From assembly GCF_003627955.1 (NCBI RefSeq), contig NZ_RBWS01000025.1, positions 1 to 64,000 on the forward strand: DNA of 64,000 nt, written 5' to 3'. The DNA is from Sphingobacterium puteale. Its GTDB lineage: Bacteria > Bacteroidota > Bacteroidia > Sphingobacteriales > Sphingobacteriaceae. Positions 15,703 to 24,200 of this stretch are shown in pieces. The translations under genes were made by a program, and so were the position numbers. The notes under the pieces were generated by a model. The model saw nothing but the letters and a program-made list of their open reading frames with translations, did not search any database and was not told the origin of the DNA. Every line of letters begins with the position of its first letter. The first letter of the stretch is position 1.

Positions 15703-16771
15703 AAAACAATTTATGCTGACCTGGCTCAAAAATATCGTACTGTGTATGACGATTGTCTTTGCGCTGGCTTATGTCTTCCTGATCGTACCCACAGCATTTA
15801 AGGGCTGGCGTGATCAGCTGGTCGCTTTGCTGTTGAGTATAATGGTTTATGGCCTGTCCCGTTATGTCCTGCTGCCCAATATATTCAAATGGTCCCGATT
15901 CAATGCGTATCTGCTAGGGGTCTGGATGACGTTGGTCATGGCCTTTTTTGTGGCGATACCGATTATTTTCAGTCTGTTTACCGGAGCGCTGGTCTTTACT
16001 CCGAGGAAATGGGAAATTGCCAACTTTTGGCCGGTTATATTCTTGATTCTACCGCCCATGTTGGTCGCTTTCTTTATGTATAGCTGGCGGTTTGGTGTCG
16101 ATAAGTGGCTGGCGTACCGGTCTGTGCAAATCAAGCTTGATGAGATGTCTTTAGATGCACAAAAGTGGGAGCTGGAGGCGATCGCCAAACACCTTCATCC
16201 GCACTTTATCGGCAATAGCATGGCCACTATTCGTACCCTGATCAGGCAGTCTCCGGATCAGGCACTGCTGGCGGTGGGGATATTGGGCACGATCGCTGCC
16301 TTTTATTTAAAAATAGATAATAGACCTTGGCTATCGTTGCGGCTTGAAATGCAGATGACCCACAAATTGGTCAATCTATATGAATTTATAAAGCATCACA
16401 AAATTTATATAACGTATGAAAATTGTGTAGATGAAGACTTCTTAGTACCCAAAATGCTGCTGTTCAACCTGGTCGAAAATGCCCTGCAATATGGCGAGAC
16501 ATCACGAAAGAAGTATCCTATACAGATATTGATCGCTCTGACAGAGGGTAATATGGTGAAGATACAGGTATCCAACCGAGTCGCCGCCAAAGCGGTGACC
16601 GGCACGGTAAGCCACAATACAGCGCTGCAAAGAATAGAGCGACAGCTACGTCTGCTGGATCCACAGCATGCGGGAATAGTGCTGTCCAATAATGAATCCG
16701 TATTTAGCGTTTCGGTATCTTTTTATCGGCATCGTATAGACAATGTTCGAATAGAGCAGAAAAATGCGTAA
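15692..16771 (+). CDS. LytS/YehU-type sensor histidine kinase
   Basis: 359 residues with four N-terminal membrane helices (to about residue 145), a short linker and a His_kinase domain. The phospho-acceptor is H171 in LHPHFIGNS, the equivalent of the family's NPHFLFN, and the ATP-binding N-box is LLFNLVENALQYG. The G-box region is weak. It overlaps the LytTR regulator gene by 11 bp and forms a complete two-component system. The sensor part has no extracytoplasmic loop of note, so the signal is probably within the membrane. Confidence 0.9.
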   Translation: MPARKQFMLTWLKNIVLCMTIVFALAYVFLIVPTAFKGWRDQLVALLLSIMVYGLSRYVLLPNIFKWSRFNAYLLGVWMTLVMAFFVAIPIIFSLFTGALVFTPRKWEIANFWPVIFLILPPMLVAFFMYSWRFGVDKWLAYRSVQIKLDEMSLDAQKWELEAIAKHLHPHFIGNSMATIRTLIRQSPDQALLAVGILGTIAAFYLKIDNRPWLSLRLEMQMTHKLVNLYEFIKHHKIYITYENCVDEDFLVPKMLLFNLVENALQYGETSRKKYPIQILIALTEGNMVKIQVSNRVAAKAVTGTVSHNTALQRIERQLRLLDPQHAGIVLSNNESVFSVSVSFYRHRIDNVRIEQKNA

Positions 16772-16883
16772 CTTAAATCCATTATAAACCTTCACCATCC
16801 GTGGGCATTTCCTTTATTTTGCAGGGCTTGGCAGACCTTGAAATAGCCCCACCTGTGCGTCGATGGTCTTAAAACCATAGACC

Positions 16884-17201
16884 ATGAACTTAAGTGTATG
16901 CCTATATGCATTAATAGATCGTATTGAAAAATTGACAGAAATTTTAGTAGCGATATACGGCTTGCTCGCTACCCTGATTCATATCCTTAAAACCAAGAAA
17001 ATAGAACAGAAACCACTGCGTGAACGTAAACTCTGGACACATACCGAAGTGACGGATTACCTTGGTATCAGTGTGTCGACCTATAAGCGCCGGGTGCGGG
17101 AGGGAGTGCTCAATCCGATGACGCTCACCGGCGATGACCGCTACTTTGAAGAAGACCTGATTGAGGCGCTTGAAAGGAGCAGGCTCAAAGGTAAAATATA
17201 A
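16884..17201 (+). CDS. Small HTH protein with N-terminal membrane helix
   Basis: 105 residues: a hydrophobic segment at about residues 17-36 (LTEILVAIYGLLATLIHI), then a MerR/excisionase-like helix-turn-helix (LWTHTEVTDYLGISVSTYKRR) and a wing (GDDRYFEEDLIEALERSR). Such proteins bind DNA as small regulators of mobile or accessory genes. The membrane anchor on a DNA-binding protein is unusual and may tie it to the inner face of the membrane. It is the first gene of the accessory cassette to 19.4 kb; over 560 bp of structured non-coding DNA separates it from the next. Confidence 0.75.
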   Translation: MNLSVCLYALIDRIEKLTEILVAIYGLLATLIHILKTKKIEQKPLRERKLWTHTEVTDYLGISVSTYKRRVREGVLNPMTLTGDDRYFEEDLIEALERSRLKGKI

Positions 17202-17282
17202 TTTGCGGACGGCAGCAGTTGGATTTGGCGCTAAGGATCGGTGACTTCGCGCTGTGACTTTGCGATCTTCCCAACCAAAAGT

Positions 17283-17434
17283 ATGAAACAGACCGGTGGC
17301 AGTTCGTTTTTTCCGCTTGGGGAAAACGAACAGTTAGGTGACTGAATAGAAATTCCCCCTGACTGGTTGGCGCAGTCGGGGGAATTTGCTGTTCAGTCAC
17401 CCGGAAAGTTTGAACAAACACTGGTCTGTTTCAT
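17283..17434. repeat. 152-nt three-way palindromic element
   Basis: The outer arms 17283-17298 and 17419-17434 are 16-base inverted repeats with 15 matches (the odd pair is G-T). They enclose two further hairpins. Hairpin A has 13-bp arms 17302-17314 and 17319-17331 around GCTT (two G-T pairs). Hairpin B has arms of 29 bases, 17337-17365 and 17373-17401, nearly complementary around a 7-base loop. The whole can fold as a three-way junction in either strand. No gene overlaps it. It could be a miniature mobile element, a structured RNA or a double-strand-break/recombination site; the sequence does not decide. Confidence 0.8.
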
Positions 17435-17585
17435 TTCCCCACCTGGCCAAATGGACTTTTCACTGGTATGCTCGGATTAGTCATTGGATTATGCGAATAT
17501 TCCTAGTGACGGAATCGCTATTTTACTGTGCGAAAATGAGCAGTCACTCCGCAAAATCATCCTTTTCTGGCCTATTTCCGATCAG

Positions 17586-17660
17586 ATTGGCTCAAATTGG
17601 CTCAATGAAGGTCAATCTAGCTCAAAACTTCATTCCCGGTCTATTCCCATATTATGTTTG
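17586..17660 (+). promoter_or_regulatory. Phased direct repeats upstream of a -7 box
   Basis: ATTGGCTCAA occurs twice in perfect tandem (17586-17605), and TCTAGCTCAA follows at 17616-17625, so unit starts are 0, 10 and 30 bp apart, all on one face of the helix. TATGTTTG at 17653-17660 is a perfect TAnnTTTG -7 box with no TTG at -33. The array would cover about -80 to -40 of a promoter for the Fn3 gene at 17770, as expected for an activator site. The LytTR regulator encoded at 14860 is a candidate binder; this is inference. Confidence 0.5.
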
Positions 17661-17722
17661 TGTCATTAAATGATCTCGCGAGGAATATTTAATCGTTAAC
17701 AAACAGATTTTTAACCGACACG

Positions 17723-17747
17723 GCCAATGTCGACAGATCGCATTGGC
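17723..17747 (+). other. Small leader hairpin before the Fn3 gene
   Basis: GCCAATG at 17723-17729 and CATTGGC at 17741-17747 form a perfect 7-bp stem about 20 bp before the start codon at 17770. It would lie in the mRNA leader and might influence translation. Confidence 0.4.
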
Positions 17748-17769
17748 AGGTCAATAAAACAGAATAAAT

Positions 17770-18399
17770 ATGGCGACAAAAATGAAAGCCTTGATCGGAT
17801 TTGGAAAAATGAAAGATGATGAATTGGTCATCAGCTGCAATACGATTATCGGTGCTATGACGGACAATGTCAAGTACCCGACACCGGCGCCTGCATTGGC
17901 GGATATACAGATCTTATTGGCGGATTTTACGGCCAAACTGGCCGTTGCCCGTAAACGTGGATCGCCCGAAGATACCGCACTTAAGGATGAGAGCCGGGAG
18001 CCGCTTATCGTGGCGATGCAACAGTTGGGGTATTATGTCAATTCAGTGGCCCAGGGTCATCTCTCTACCTTATTGAGTTCGGGTTTCCCAACCAATAGCA
18101 CGTCATTTGGCAATCAGGTACCCCTAAAAGTGGACAATGTAAGGCTCTCGGATGGACGGCAGTCCGGACAGGTGAGACTTGACTTTGCTCCACAGAAGAT
18201 AGCGACCATCTATGAATACCGCTATCGTATCAGAACGGACAACCCCACGGAATGGGGAGATCGGTTTACCACGACCTCGTCCCGGGGCAATATCATTGCT
18301 CCTTTGGAGGTGGGCAAATTCTATGAAGTACAGGTGCGCGCCATCAATACTCAAGGAGTGGGCGACTGGAGTAATGCTGCCACGATATTGGTACGCTGA
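17770..18399 (+). CDS. Fibronectin type III domain protein, cassette member
   Basis: 209 residues, no signal peptide. The first 110 residues are helical with no family I can name. The last 95 are a fibronectin type III module (PLKVDNVRLSDGRQSG to GVGDWSNAATILVR, with the family's Y-E-V-Q-V-R-A-I-N strand). The stop codon overlaps the ATG of the DUF5675 gene by one base (TGATG), so the two are translationally coupled. Fn3 modules often serve adhesion or virion structure; here the lack of an export signal and the neighbouring holin-like gene point towards a phage- or tailocin-derived origin, which is inference. Confidence 0.72.
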   Translation: MATKMKALIGFGKMKDDELVISCNTIIGAMTDNVKYPTPAPALADIQILLADFTAKLAVARKRGSPEDTALKDESREPLIVAMQQLGYYVNSVAQGHLSTLLSSGFPTNSTSFGNQVPLKVDNVRLSDGRQSGQVRLDFAPQKIATIYEYRYRIRTDNPTEWGDRFTTTSSRGNIIAPLEVGKFYEVQVRAINTQGVGDWSNAATILVR

Positions 18400-18887
18400 T
18401 GAATATGCTGCTAAAAAGAGTCAGACAGGGGAAAAATAGTACCCTGTCCGAATTGTATATAGATGGCCTATTTCAATGTTATGTCCTCGAAGACAGCATA
18501 CGTGAGCATAAAATCAAAGGGCAGACCTGTATTCCTGCCGGAAAGTATGGTCTGGGGCTCAACTATTGGGGTGGGATGAACACTGCCTATAAGCGGCGTT
18601 TTCCGGATATGCATCAGGGGATGATCGAGATCAAAGATGTCCCGGGCTTCAATAATATCTATATCCATATCGGCAATACGCATGTGGATACGGCAGGTTG
18701 CCTGCTGGTGGGTACTTACTTCCATAAAGACAAGAGCCACAGAGATTATGAAGTATATCAATCGCAGAAGGCTTACCAGAACTTATATAAGGAGGTGATC
18801 GAATATGTAAAAAAAGGCAAAGCGATGCTGACGATCAGACATATGCTGGTGGAGGGAAACTACGCAAAGTTGAGTGAGGATCTGTAG
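18399..18887 (+). CDS. DUF5675-family protein
   Basis: 162 residues. The pattern VLEDSIREHKIKGQTCIPAG, then PGFNNIYIHIGNTHVDTAGC LLVG and a late MLTI strand, is that of DUF5675. The H-x-G-N and D-T-x-G-C-L-L-V-G motifs resemble the active-site region of YkuD-like L,D-transpeptidases (HG ... SxGC), with a cysteine in the expected place. A peptidoglycan-directed role is thus plausible but not shown. The gene overlaps the Fn3 gene by one base. No export signal is visible, as in many phage lysis enzymes that rely on a holin. Confidence 0.75.
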   Translation: MNMLLKRVRQGKNSTLSELYIDGLFQCYVLEDSIREHKIKGQTCIPAGKYGLGLNYWGGMNTAYKRRFPDMHQGMIEIKDVPGFNNIYIHIGNTHVDTAGCLLVGTYFHKDKSHRDYEVYQSQKAYQNLYKEVIEYVKKGKAMLTIRHMLVEGNYAKLSEDL

Positions 18888-18969
18888 GCGCGGTACCGCA
18901 AACTGGATAGTACATGAACCCGTCGAAAACAAACTGAGCAGCGCAAGCTCATGACAAAATAAATTAAAG

Positions 18970-19236
18970 ATGAAAAAGATAATCAATAAAATAGGAAAGG
19001 CGCTCGGGCTGGTATTGGCGGCACCGATAAAGCTGCCGGGAAAGGTGCTGGCGATTCTAAAATACCTGGCTATCGGCCTGGGCATCATGGAGGCTGTCAT
19101 TGATGAGGAACCGCCGAAAAGGGAAGGCGAGAAGGGCGACATAGCTCCCAAAGATCAGGAGAGTCCGCAAAAAAAAACGGAGCAAGATGTCAACAGGACA
19201 AGCCCGGCGGAGAAAGGAGCGGAACGTGAAACTTAA
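18970..19236 (+). CDS. Small cationic/amphipathic protein, cassette member
   Basis: 88 residues. The N-terminal half (residues 1-45) is lysine-rich and amphipathic with a hydrophobic stretch (GLVLAAPIKLPGKVLAILKY); the C-terminal half is a highly charged, disordered tail rich in E, K, P and D. I do not recognise it. The gene overlaps the next small gene by 11 bp. A membrane-active or membrane-associated role fits its composition and the neighbours, but no function is assigned. Confidence 0.6.
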   Translation: MKKIINKIGKALGLVLAAPIKLPGKVLAILKYLAIGLGIMEAVIDEEPPKREGEKGDIAPKDQESPQKKTEQDVNRTSPAEKGAERET

Positions 19237-19399
19237 TGATATACGCATGGGCGTGTTAGGCGGTACGATGTGTTCCTTATGGGCGAGCATCTCTTTGGGT
19301 GACATGTTGCAGACGCTTTTGACCGCTGCGCTGGGGACACTGGTCAGCTTCGCTACAAGCCAGTTACTTGGCAGATGGACCAAGAGGAAAAAGGAATAG
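19226..19399 (+). CDS. Holin-like small membrane protein
   Basis: 57 residues from the GTG at 19226, which has AAAGGAG about 6 bases upstream; the longer in-frame ATG start at 19187 would lie deep inside the preceding gene. The protein has two short hydrophobic segments (MGVLGGTMCSLWASISL and LLTAALGTLVSFATSQLL) and a basic C-terminal tail (GRWTKRKKE). Size, topology and charged tail fit class II holins, but the sequence is too short for a family call. It is the last gene of the cassette and is followed by two hairpins. Confidence 0.55.
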   Translation: MKLNDIRMGVLGGTMCSLWASISLGDMLQTLLTAALGTLVSFATSQLLGRWTKRKKE

Positions 19400-19410
19400 A
19401 AAAGGTATTA

Positions 19411-19490
19411 CAGCACCGGTAATCTGTGCTGCGGTTTAAGTTTTTATTCGTGCTGGTCGAGGCCGTGAAAATTTCAGATTTTTGCGGCCT
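19411..19490 (+). terminator. Two hairpins ending the accessory cassette
   Basis: CAGCAC/GTGCTG (19411-19416 with 19426-19431) forms a 6-bp stem followed by T-rich sequence. A stronger hairpin has 13-bp arms (19460-19472 with 19478-19490, two G-T pairs) around a 5-base loop and is followed by TTATTG. Together they are likely the terminator of the 17.7-19.4 kb transcript. Confidence 0.6.
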
Positions 19491-19572
19491 TATTGTATTG
19501 TCGATAGCGCAGATACACAACAGTCCTATTGGTCTATCCCTTGCTTGGCTACTGGCCGGACTTTCAAAAAAA

Positions 19573-19603
19573 ATGCCGATAGCATATTTCAGCTGATCGG
19601 CAT
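19573..19603 (-). terminator. Minus-strand terminator
   Basis: ATGCCGAT at 19573-19580 pairs perfectly with ATCGGCAT at 19596-19603. On the minus strand the stem is followed by a run of T (the A-run at 19566-19572), so it ends transcripts from the small frameshifted gene at 19627-19880. Confidence 0.8.
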
Positions 19604-19626
19604 TCTCCATTATTATCCTAAAATTA

Positions 19627-19880
19627 TCACGTGTTATTTATCTTGAATACAGCGGGCATTTGAGCCAAAACCTTCCCGTCCGCGTAGCGATAGTTCGCCT
19701 TCAATCCGGTACCGCTGGAGGTATTTTCAGTTAGTTCTGCCGTTATCGTAAAAGGGCCTGACTGAAAACTTCTTCTTTTATGCCAGTATCGCCTCCCGGC
19801 TGGCCTGAACCTAGTGAGCCGGCGGCTACACCTTCTACCATCTCCAGCTGCAATCGCCAGATTACAGGTTTGATGTACAT
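19627..19880 (-). pseudogene. Small gene broken by a frameshift
   Basis: On the minus strand an ATG at 19880 opens a frame (MYIKPVIWRLQLEMVEGV, then a glycine-rich SLGSGQPGGDTG) that stops after 45 codons. A second frame, overlapping near 19760, continues naturally as GPFTITAELTENTSSGTGLK and KANYRYADGKVLAQMPAVF, ending with TGA at 19627. The total of 254 bases is one base off a multiple of three, and a clear terminator follows, so one indel in a gene of about 84 codons is the simplest reading. I do not recognise the family. A sequencing error at the indel is possible. Confidence 0.6.
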
Positions 19881-20559
19881 TTTCTTTTCATTTTTTGTTC
19901 ATGTTTACTGTGCTATATATTTGGTCTATAGTGTTAACTGTTGCTAAATGAAGGATAATTGCCTATATGGGCTTTTAACTAACAATGGCCTTTCTCATGA
20001 AAAAAGCGACTCATTTATACATGATCCTTTTTTCTATCTAACGCCCTGATACATTGAAATATATGTTGGACTTGAGCGTAAACAAAAATAGTGTTCAATG
20101 AAAATAAATGCTAATATGTAGGTATCACACGGATATCACATTTTCATGGTTTTACGTTTTCAGCTCCTGATCTTGGTCTATTTTTTTGTTAAAAAGGGTC
20201 ATATCAGCGCTATGCACTATCCCCGTAACTCTTTGGGACGGGAAATACGATCTTTCATTTTATCCGCGCCACATCGCAAATATCGCATTGTTGCCATTGT
20301 GGACGATAATCCGCATCGAATCAAGATCCTATGTTGAAAGGATGTTGCCCTTAAAATTTAACCCTGTTTTTTTTATCTTAAAAAATTCGCTAGATTTATC
20401 TTATTGTAATAACGATGAAAACACCGTTTTTTTGAAAGACAGACCAAGATAACCCCTTTTATGATTTATTATCTCAGTACACGATAAACTTCATCTAAAG
20501 CACGACGTATATTTTTGAATCAGATGTCGACCATTTGGTTTCTAATAAAATGTTTAGAT
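19881..20559. other. Intergenic region without a supported gene
   Basis: About 680 bp between the frameshifted gene and the ECF sigma gene. Short open frames here have no recognisable motif and atypical composition, so I list none. It presumably holds the sigma gene's promoter; I see no convincing TAnnTTTG box. Confidence 0.5.
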
Positions 20560-21108
20560 ATGGCAAAAGACGATTCATCTCATTTTGAAAAACTTTATAA
20601 TGAAATGAAAGACGATATTTACACCTATGCGTATCGTTTCTTTCGTTCTTCCGCTATGGCTGAAGACACTGTCCAGGACGTGTTCCTGCAAATATGGAAA
20701 TCCAGAGACAAGTTAGATGACCAAAATAATATCAGGGCATATATATTCCGTACAGCGCGCAATAACATCTTCAATAAATTGAAACGTGCCGCAATGACCC
20801 AAAGGCATGACCAGCAATTAACCTCTTTGCAAGAATTAATTGGCAATATTACCGAAGAGAGCGTAAATATGAAAGAATTGTTGTGTTTGTATGAGGAAGC
20901 AATAGATAAATTGTCCAGACAGAAAAAAAATATCTATAATATGAGCAGGAAAAACGAATTGTCTCACCAGGAAATCGCAGATCAGCTCTCATTATCAAAA
21001 AACTCGGTGAAAGACGCCATTGTAAAGTCATCCAAGTTTATCAGACAGTACCTACAACGCTTTGTTGATTTGACCTTGATGTTATTGGGGCTAATTTTCC
21101 CATTTTAA
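20560..21108 (+). CDS. ECF RNA polymerase sigma factor
   Basis: 182 residues from the chosen start at 20560 (MAKDDSSHFEKLYNEM); the 15 upstream in-frame residues do not look conserved. Region 2 is visible as IYTYAYRFFRSSAMAEDTVQ and DVFLQIWKSRDKL, and region 4 as MSRKNELSHQEIADQLSLSK. This is the FecI-like type that drives susC genes in Bacteroidota. The SusC with an STN domain follows 137 bp downstream and the cognate FecR anti-sigma is at 26405, so the set is complete but in unusual order. The C-terminus has an extra hydrophobic tail (LTLMLLGLIFPF). Confidence 0.92.
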   Translation: MAKDDSSHFEKLYNEMKDDIYTYAYRFFRSSAMAEDTVQDVFLQIWKSRDKLDDQNNIRAYIFRTARNNIFNKLKRAAMTQRHDQQLTSLQELIGNITEESVNMKELLCLYEEAIDKLSRQKKNIYNMSRKNELSHQEIADQLSLSKNSVKDAIVKSSKFIRQYLQRFVDLTLMLLGLIFPF

Positions 21109-21125
21109 AAAAAAATTGAAATTCC

Positions 21126-21151
21126 TTGCGTCCCCCCACCCGACTACTTTG
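21126..21151 (+). promoter_or_regulatory. Candidate promoter of the sigma-controlled SusC operon
   Basis: TTG at 21126-21128 and TACTTTG at 21145-21151 lie 16 bases apart, about 90 bp before the SusC start codon. TACTTTG lacks one base against TAnnTTTG, and the spacer contains an unusual C-run (CCCCCC). It could be a housekeeping or an ECF-specific promoter. Confidence 0.4.
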
Positions 21152-21244
21152 TAATAATAACAAAGGGGCAATTAAAAACTCATTTATACATATCGTGTCT
21201 AAATGTGGTATTTACGCCAAATTAACTAAGTAAAGCTAGAAATT

Positions 21245-24200
21245 ATGAAAAAAAGTCAAACCCTTAGTAAGTTATTTTTCTTGCTGGCTGGTTTAAATCT
21301 TTCCTATCCACTGTCAGCTGCCGAGATCGTTCAGTTTGTTCACATGGACGCTACCAAACAGCCTGTGTCGTTTCAGGACCTACTGGCGAATCTCGAAAAA
21401 AAATTCAATGTCCGGTTTAATTTCAGTGAAGGTATGATCGGTTCTTTTATGGTCGATAGCGCCGGTATTGACGGACTTAAGAAAACACAGATCAAGAATT
21501 TCCTAGAGAAGATCAGCGATGGAAAGGTTAAAATCGAACAAGTCGATGAAATGTTGTATGTGATCCTACCAAAAAAAACTGTAAAGAAGGAGGATAAGAC
21601 TCCATCCGTTCCAATATCCTCACCTCCACGAAAAAATAATAACCCCGGGCAGCAACAGCAGGAGAGGACAGTTACCGGCCGGATAATTGACCAAAATACA
21701 GGCTTAGCCCTCGAAGGAGTGACCATCCGTATTCAGGGGAAGAATATTTCTTCAAACAGTAGCCCTAGCGGACAGTTTAGCTTATCCAAAGTGGGGGATA
21801 ATGATGTCTTGGTGTTCAGTATCCTTGGCTACAATGATCTCCAGGTCCCGGTACAGGGCGAAAGTGAGTTCTCCGTTGAGCTCAACCCCAAGAATATCGG
21901 GCTGGACGAAGTGGTCGTAACGGCACTGGGCGTCAAACGCGAAAAAAAAGCCCTTGGTTATTCAATCCAGGAAGTTCAGGGATCGTCCTTAAACACGGCC
22001 AAAGAAGCCAATCTAATGAGTAACATGACAGGTAAAGTCGCTGGCTTAAGTATCCAGAATCCTCCCGGGCTTTTTGAAGACCCCAAGATCTCATTACGGG
22101 GATCTTCCAACGTATTGGTCGTGGTGGATAACGTTCCGGTAGAAACCAATTTTTGGAATATAAGCTCGGATGATATCGCCGAAGTAAGTGTGCTAAAAGG
22201 CCCCGCTGCCGCGGCATTATATGGCTCACGTGGAAAAAACGGTGCTATTTTGATCACAACAAAACGTGGCGGTGGAAAAGATGGAAAAGTTGAAATCAGT
22301 ATCAATTCCTCAGTCATGTTTCAACCCAGCTTCGTCTATCTGCCGAAGACCCAATCTAAATATGGGACTGGTCAATGGGGACAATTTGAATGGGTGGATG
22401 GTGCAGGCGGTGGGGTCTACGATAACGATTATGTATGGGGACCAAAATTGGACCAACGCGATCCGAATACTAAAAGTGGATTTGTGGAACTCCCCCAATG
22501 GGATAGCCCCATAGATCCTGCCACTGGCAAGCGTATCCCTACGCCTTTTATCTCCCGGGGCAAGGATAATATCCGGAACTTTTTTAATACTGGTAATATC
22601 ATTTCCAATAACATCGCAATCGGTGCGTCCACTGAAAAAACAAATTACCGTTTCTCGTTCACGCAATTGGATCAGAAAGGGATTGATCCCGGAGCCCGCA
22701 TAGATGCATCCACAGTTGCATTTTCGGGAGGACACAAGTTTACCGATAAATTTAGCATCGAAACTTCAATAAACTATAACAAGCAATATTCAGACAATTA
22801 TCCCAGGACATCGTATTTTGCGGACAATAACATGTATAACATCGGGGTCTGGATGGGGGCAGATGTGGATGTAAGAGGACTAAAAGATTATTGGGAACCC
22901 GGACAGGAAGGAATCAAGCAGCGTAATTATAATTACCAATATTACAATAACCCCTACTATATAGCCAACGAATTTCGACAAGAATACAGTAAAGATGTCG
23001 TGTATGGGTTTGCCAACTTCGCTTATCAATTTACGCCTGAATTGAAACTTTCATATCGCGCCAATCTCAATTGGCATACAAGATATACCGCGCAAAAACG
23101 ACCTAAAGGTTTTGTGGGGTATAACCCGGATTATATGGACGGAGGATTTTACCCTGACTATAATTATGATTTTGAGCTCAATAATGAAGTCTTGTTAAAC
23201 TATGATAAACGGCTTTCCAGTCTCTGGTCGATCAGTGCATTGGCTGGTGCCAACAACCGGAATAACAATTGGCGTAACATGTCCTTAAGTGCGAGTGCCC
23301 TTAGTATACCCGGAGTGTATAATATCGGAAACTCAAAAGTGCCTATTACAGGTACGAATAACACCTATAAAAAATTGGTCAATAGTTTCTACGGCTCGGC
23401 TACCATAGGCTATCATGATGCGCTCTATCTGACGCTGACGGGACGTAATGACTGGTCAAGCGGAATGCCGGTCAAGAAAAATTCGTATTTCTATCCTTCG
23501 GTATCTTTTAGCGGTGTCGTTTCAGAACTTGTGGAGATGCCCTCTTTTATTTCTTTTGCCAAGGCTCGGGCAGCATGGATTCGTGTCGGAGGCGACATGA
23601 GTCCTTATTCATCCCGACCAACCTATTCATATGGAACGAGATGGGGGGGGACGCCAACCCTTTCATTGGGCGGAACATTATATCCACAAGATATTGAGCC
23701 CGATTTTAAAAACACAATTGAATTTGGAGCTGATATTCGCTTATTGAAAAATAGAATCGGATTTGACATTTCTTACTTTGAAGATACCTATACAAATCAA
23801 ATAACGCAAGCTTCGATTTCATCATCAAGTGGATACACCAGCAGGCTGATCAATTCGGACAAGAAGACACGGACAAAAGGTTGGGAGGTAACAATGAACA
23901 GTACGCCCGTAAAGTCAGAAAACTTTTCCTGGGATCTCGCACTTAACTGGTCTCGTACCAGAGATTGGCTAATTCAGGCAGAATCTGGAAAAAACGGACG
24001 CGACGGTTATGTAAAAGAAGGGGAAAAATATGGTTATCTTTATTATCGTAATGAATTTGAAACAACACCGGATGGCCAGTTTGTTTACCGAAATGGACTC
24101 CCTGTTAAATCAAATGGAGTTACTAATCTGGGTTTCGGCCCTTCTAATTGGGTAGGAGGACTAACAAGCAGCTTTAAATACAAAGACTGGTTTCTATCTT

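Noticed and set aside
17386..17673. Open frame through the hairpin and repeat region before the Fn3 gene
   Set aside because: It runs through the palindromic element and the phased repeats; its sequence is irregular and rich in His, Ser and Trp without any domain.
20146..20452. Two overlapping short open frames before the ECF sigma gene
   Set aside because: No family motif, no plausible start signal, and composition like non-coding DNA.
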